Shown here: positions 43,675-46,578 of the stretch, in pieces
Layout of the letters: each line of letters begins with the position of its first letter
Position numbering within the stretch: the stretch's first letter is position 1
Source of the DNA: Lingula anatina
Lineage: Eukaryota; Brachiopoda; Lingulata; Lingulida; Lingulidae
Assembly: GCF_001039355.2 (NCBI RefSeq)
Contig: NW_019775674.1
Span: 97,924 to 144,501 of the forward strand
Length of the DNA stretch: 46,578 nt
Reading direction: 5' to 3'
The notes under the pieces: model-generated
Database searches by the model: none
Told to the model about the DNA's origin: nothing
What the model saw: only the letters and a program-made list of their open reading frames with translations
Program-made: the position numbers and the translations under genes

Positions 43675-44730
43675 GTATGACTGCAATTGTACACATGTGA
43701 CATTTAATTTGATAAGGTATCTATTAGTCCAAAATTGTCACGTAGCAAAGTCAGGTGAAGTTGTCAATAACCAGGACCTAAGTCAAGGCTGTACTAACAG
43801 GGGACATGTGATATCAGTAACAAACTGTAATTCATGTTGGTGTCAGCTAGCTACTTGTCAGCTTAAAGTGTAATTAGTTTTGTCTTTTTTATCTACAAAA
43901 AATGAATATTTTACATTTTATATCGTTAATTTTAAATATATATGTTGACAGAAAACGGAAGAAGACTTTGATAGTAGTTAGGAATAAGACCCGTGCTGTA
44001 CCTCTAATTAATCAAGAGAGAGAGAGAGAGGGGGGGGAGGAGGAGAGGAAAAGACAGAGATAAAGGAGAGAGAGAGAAGGGGATGAGGGAGGAAGCATCT
44101 ACTTTTCAATCTAATTATTGTTTGAGGCAGATGGAAAAAGGGACCAATTAGCACATAGGAAGCAAACTGTACATCTAAAACATAAATGTTTGGGCGGTCT
44201 TTTACTGGTATTTCTTCAAAAGAGTTTGCCCAGGAAGTCTTCTACGCTCAGCAGATAAAAATACGTCATTGGGTTTCCATGCTCAGTGAGTTATTGCACA
44301 AAGATGTTTTCTCAGGTTTTTCCACATTTTAAGTCTTCAAAATGACATTCATTAAGCTCTGTTAAGACTTCTCTCTAATGGAGTAACGAATGGCGTCTCT
44401 CAAATGTTGTAAGATGATGTTGTTGATATTATGAGTCCTAAAAATATTTTTAGTGTCACGTAGTCATCTGGAACTCTAGCTCCTTATTTACAAATGCAGT
44501 TGCTTTTATCGCTATATGTATAAGCTATCATTGCCATTGCAGCAAGTGATATTCACTTTAATCTGTTCTCTGCAAACTTTTCAGTTTTCAAAGTTTGATG
44601 ACTTTTAGCGATATTCTGCATGTGTATAGCATCTCGACTTCGCCTGCAAATGATGAGATTGCGCACAGATGCTCTTTATGGCGAATGATAACATGGGTGC
44701 TGACCTCTAACAAAGACTTATCTGAACAAA
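43675..44730 (+). repeat. Diverged third copy of the repeat in the duplicated block
   Basis: Collinear with about 23970-25215 (for example CAGGTGAAGTTGTCAATAAC, GGAATAAGACCCGTGCTGTA, AGGAAGTCTTCTACGCTCAG, TCTCGACTTCGCCTGCAAAT) with many substitutions. It lacks the 68-bp MITE and the (AAT)n tract. It therefore marks a dispersed repeat of roughly 1.05 kb; no coding capacity was recognised. Confidence 0.8.
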
Positions 44731-44935
44731 CATTAGGGAGATACAGTAGAAGTAATAATTGTTTTTAAAACGTTTGAAATGTTTTAATCTCTATCCTGTG
44801 AATAGAAGGTGGCGGACAAACAATGGACAGCCGTATAAATCCCTTTAAAATTCGAACGCACAAACACAATAGTTTAGGCGTAATAACACAATACCTTAGG
44901 CGAGTGAACCCCATGACGCCGGTTTCTGTGGTCCA

Positions 44936-45606
44936 GGGGCTGGTTTCACAAAGCAGTAGTTAGTTAGAACAACTAACTACTGAACTACCTCGCTAACGAG
45001 CAAACTTAGCGATTTTCGAGGGGTGTTTCACGAAGCAGTAGTTAACTCATCGCTAAGTTCAGTCGTAAAGTTCGGTCGTTAGTTCTCTCGTTACTCACCG
45101 TAGTCTCGAAACCGTCTGCCGGAAGTGGAACTCTTGCGTAAATGTGTCACGAAAGCAATAACTCTCCAATTTTTGGTGGCTGGAAATGCATAAGAACGTC
45201 TGCTTTGAGGTCGTCGTAAAGGATCTCCACCACCTTTTCGCCGCTCTTTTTGTCACAGCTAGGCGCAACCTCTCGTAAATTGCATCATCGTGTGTATATT
45301 CTAATAGATTCTGCCTTTCATGAAAACGTCGTAGTCTACGTTGCCAAGAAAGGTAGCCGCCATATTGGATACAAAGACAAACGACAGACAACGGTAACTA
45401 AGCAACCTTTTTATTTCACTCATTACGCATGCGTACGATGAAACTCTAGAGTTAGCGACTGGTCTGACCAGTCGTTAAATATCCAAGGCAACAACGAGAC
45501 AATAACGAGCGAGAGAACTAGCGATTGCTTCGTGAAACGGCACTCATAACTAGCGAGAGGCTAACTACCGATCGCTAACTAACTACTGCTTTGTGAAACC
45601 GGCCCC
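44936..45606. mobile_element. Harbinger-like MITE with ~30-bp inverted ends
   Basis: GGGGCTGGTTTCACAAAGCA with GTAGTTAGTTA at the left is mirrored by TAACTAACTAC and TGCTTTGTGAAACCGGCCCC at the right. Subterminal repeats of the same words (GTTTCACGAAGCAGTAGTTA at about 45028 and GCTTCGTGAAACGGC at 45528) lie inside. CCAG flanks or overlaps both borders, so the target duplication is 3-4 bp. Ends of this kind are typical of PIF/Harbinger-type elements. Confidence 0.65.
45095..45391 (-). pseudogene. Possible Harbinger transposase N-terminal relic
   Basis: The minus-strand frame has RRLRRFHERQNLLEYTHDDA then IYERLRL, resembling the basic, aromatic N-terminus of PIF/Harbinger transposases (an RxNPLExYxDxEx-like block). 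No DDE catalytic region is present and the frame runs into repeat sequence, so it is at most a captured remnant. Confidence 0.4.
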
Positions 45607-46578
45607 AGCGTGAGCGCGACAATCCGTTGTAACTAGGTGTTATTAACAGCAAGATACATCAGCCAGAAGGTCCCCATTGTTTGTTGTGGCGATGGGATTA
45701 CAGCTGTGAGAAGCGAGGCTTGAACACGTACTACCGCGTGCCACTAAACCTTCTCCCGTTGTTCGCTACTTTGGCACACGCAGCTGATTATGTTTTTAGT
45801 GTTGCTAACAAACTGCTCGTAAATTTGTTATCAGTTATTTCATTCAATATGAATTTTTCCGTAGTCAAAAATTTAACTAAGTATTGTTTGTTTGGTAAAC
45901 ATGCATAAGCGTCAGCATCAACCCTAAAAAATTATTATTGCATTAATTTATAAATGTATGATTTGTTTATAAACTTACTAAATTCGAGTATTTATAAAAC
46001 ATGGATGATAATGAATGAGGAATAAGGAAAGAAACAGCGAATATCATTTTGAAAAAAGAACAATATAAGGCAAATATATCATTTATACTATATTTATATT
46101 ATAATATTTGAATTAAATGAGGTGCATTGACAGAGGTGTACGGACAATCCAAGTCCAACGTGCAACAGGGGGAAGTCTGACATTGTGATCACACAATACA
46201 TGAGAGTACGGTCAATTAACAGTGTAAATCATCAGTTAAAGAGGAGGGGGGTCTTACTATAGCTCGCTATCTATTGTTAAACGCGACTGTTATTATCTGT
46301 CGAACAAGCTTAAAGGGTTTGCTTCATGCCGTCAGTATGGCCTGAATGGAACATATTCTTCAGAAAACATGCCCAACTAACGATATCTTTATCCAAATAC
46401 ACAAATTAAAAGCTCATTTTGTAAATTTTTGGCTTTAAAAAACGTCCTATTTGCTCGGCCTGGGAGTTAATGAGCTACGTGGTCACGTGGTCCAATGACG
46501 ACAATCGAGCCACTGGAGAACAGAGCGTGCTTAGCTGTCAAACTGAGCTGCATTGTCTACCTGTAAGATGACTTCTCT
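45607..46578. other. Gene-free stretch at the right edge
   Basis: AT-rich, no recognisable coding sequence. Near the end CTACGTGGTCACGTGGTCCA (46471-46490) has an E-box-like CACGTG, which would fit a promoter of a gene outside the window, but this is speculative. Confidence 0.3.

Overview
The window is animal nuclear DNA, AT-rich and intron-containing, and most likely from a bivalve mollusc or a close lophotrochozoan relative. That inference rests on the molluscan style of the IAP RING tail, the repeat content (Penelope-like, piggyBac-like and Harbinger-like elements, several MITE families) and the DSTYK-like kinase. No species-diagnostic sequence was recognised. Two protein-coding host genes can be supported; nearly everything else is repeat or unassigned non-coding DNA.

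Left part (1-5.9 kb): a 5'-truncated LINE reverse transcriptase on the minus strand, a MITE with GTCACACT-type ends, a relic of a Penelope-like element with a hammerhead-like hairpin, and a plus-strand gene of at least five exons (2531-5451). That gene encodes a protein with coiled coils, a hydrophobic segment and a C-terminal protein kinase domain of the DSTYK-like kind.

Middle (5.9-31.9 kb): no host gene was recognised. In order it holds a 274-bp MITE-like element, a MITE with a second copy of the same family nested inside it in reverse, a 3.3-kb element with arms of about 660 bp in inverted orientation, a five-unit tandem array of 1.0-1.4-kb units, a palindromic MITE, a 200-bp palindromic TCCTATAGGA array, two direct duplications each joined by a single N (possible assembly artefacts), and a 1.4-kb piggyBac-like non-autonomous element bounded by TTAA.

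Right part (31.9-41.1 kb): an eight-exon minus-strand gene whose splice phases all agree and which encodes a predicted 1182-residue protein: CARD-like death fold, NACHT ATPase, three BIR domains, UBA and C-terminal RING. This combines the sensor/ATPase part of an NLR with a complete IAP ubiquitin ligase, in the opposite order to vertebrate NAIP (BIR-NACHT-LRR). It is the most notable item in the window. Its first intron holds a nine-unit array of ~145 bp in which most units carry a perfect DR1 nuclear-receptor element plus an extended half-site. A piggyBac-like element begins only 58 bp after its stop codon.

Far right (41.1-46.6 kb): probable upstream non-coding region of the IAP gene, a third diverged copy of a repeat from the duplicated block (lacking its MITE and so giving an empty site), and a Harbinger-like MITE with a transposase relic. 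A functional link between the kinase and the IAP gene is not shown by the sequence; both belong to families used in stress, cell death or immune signalling.
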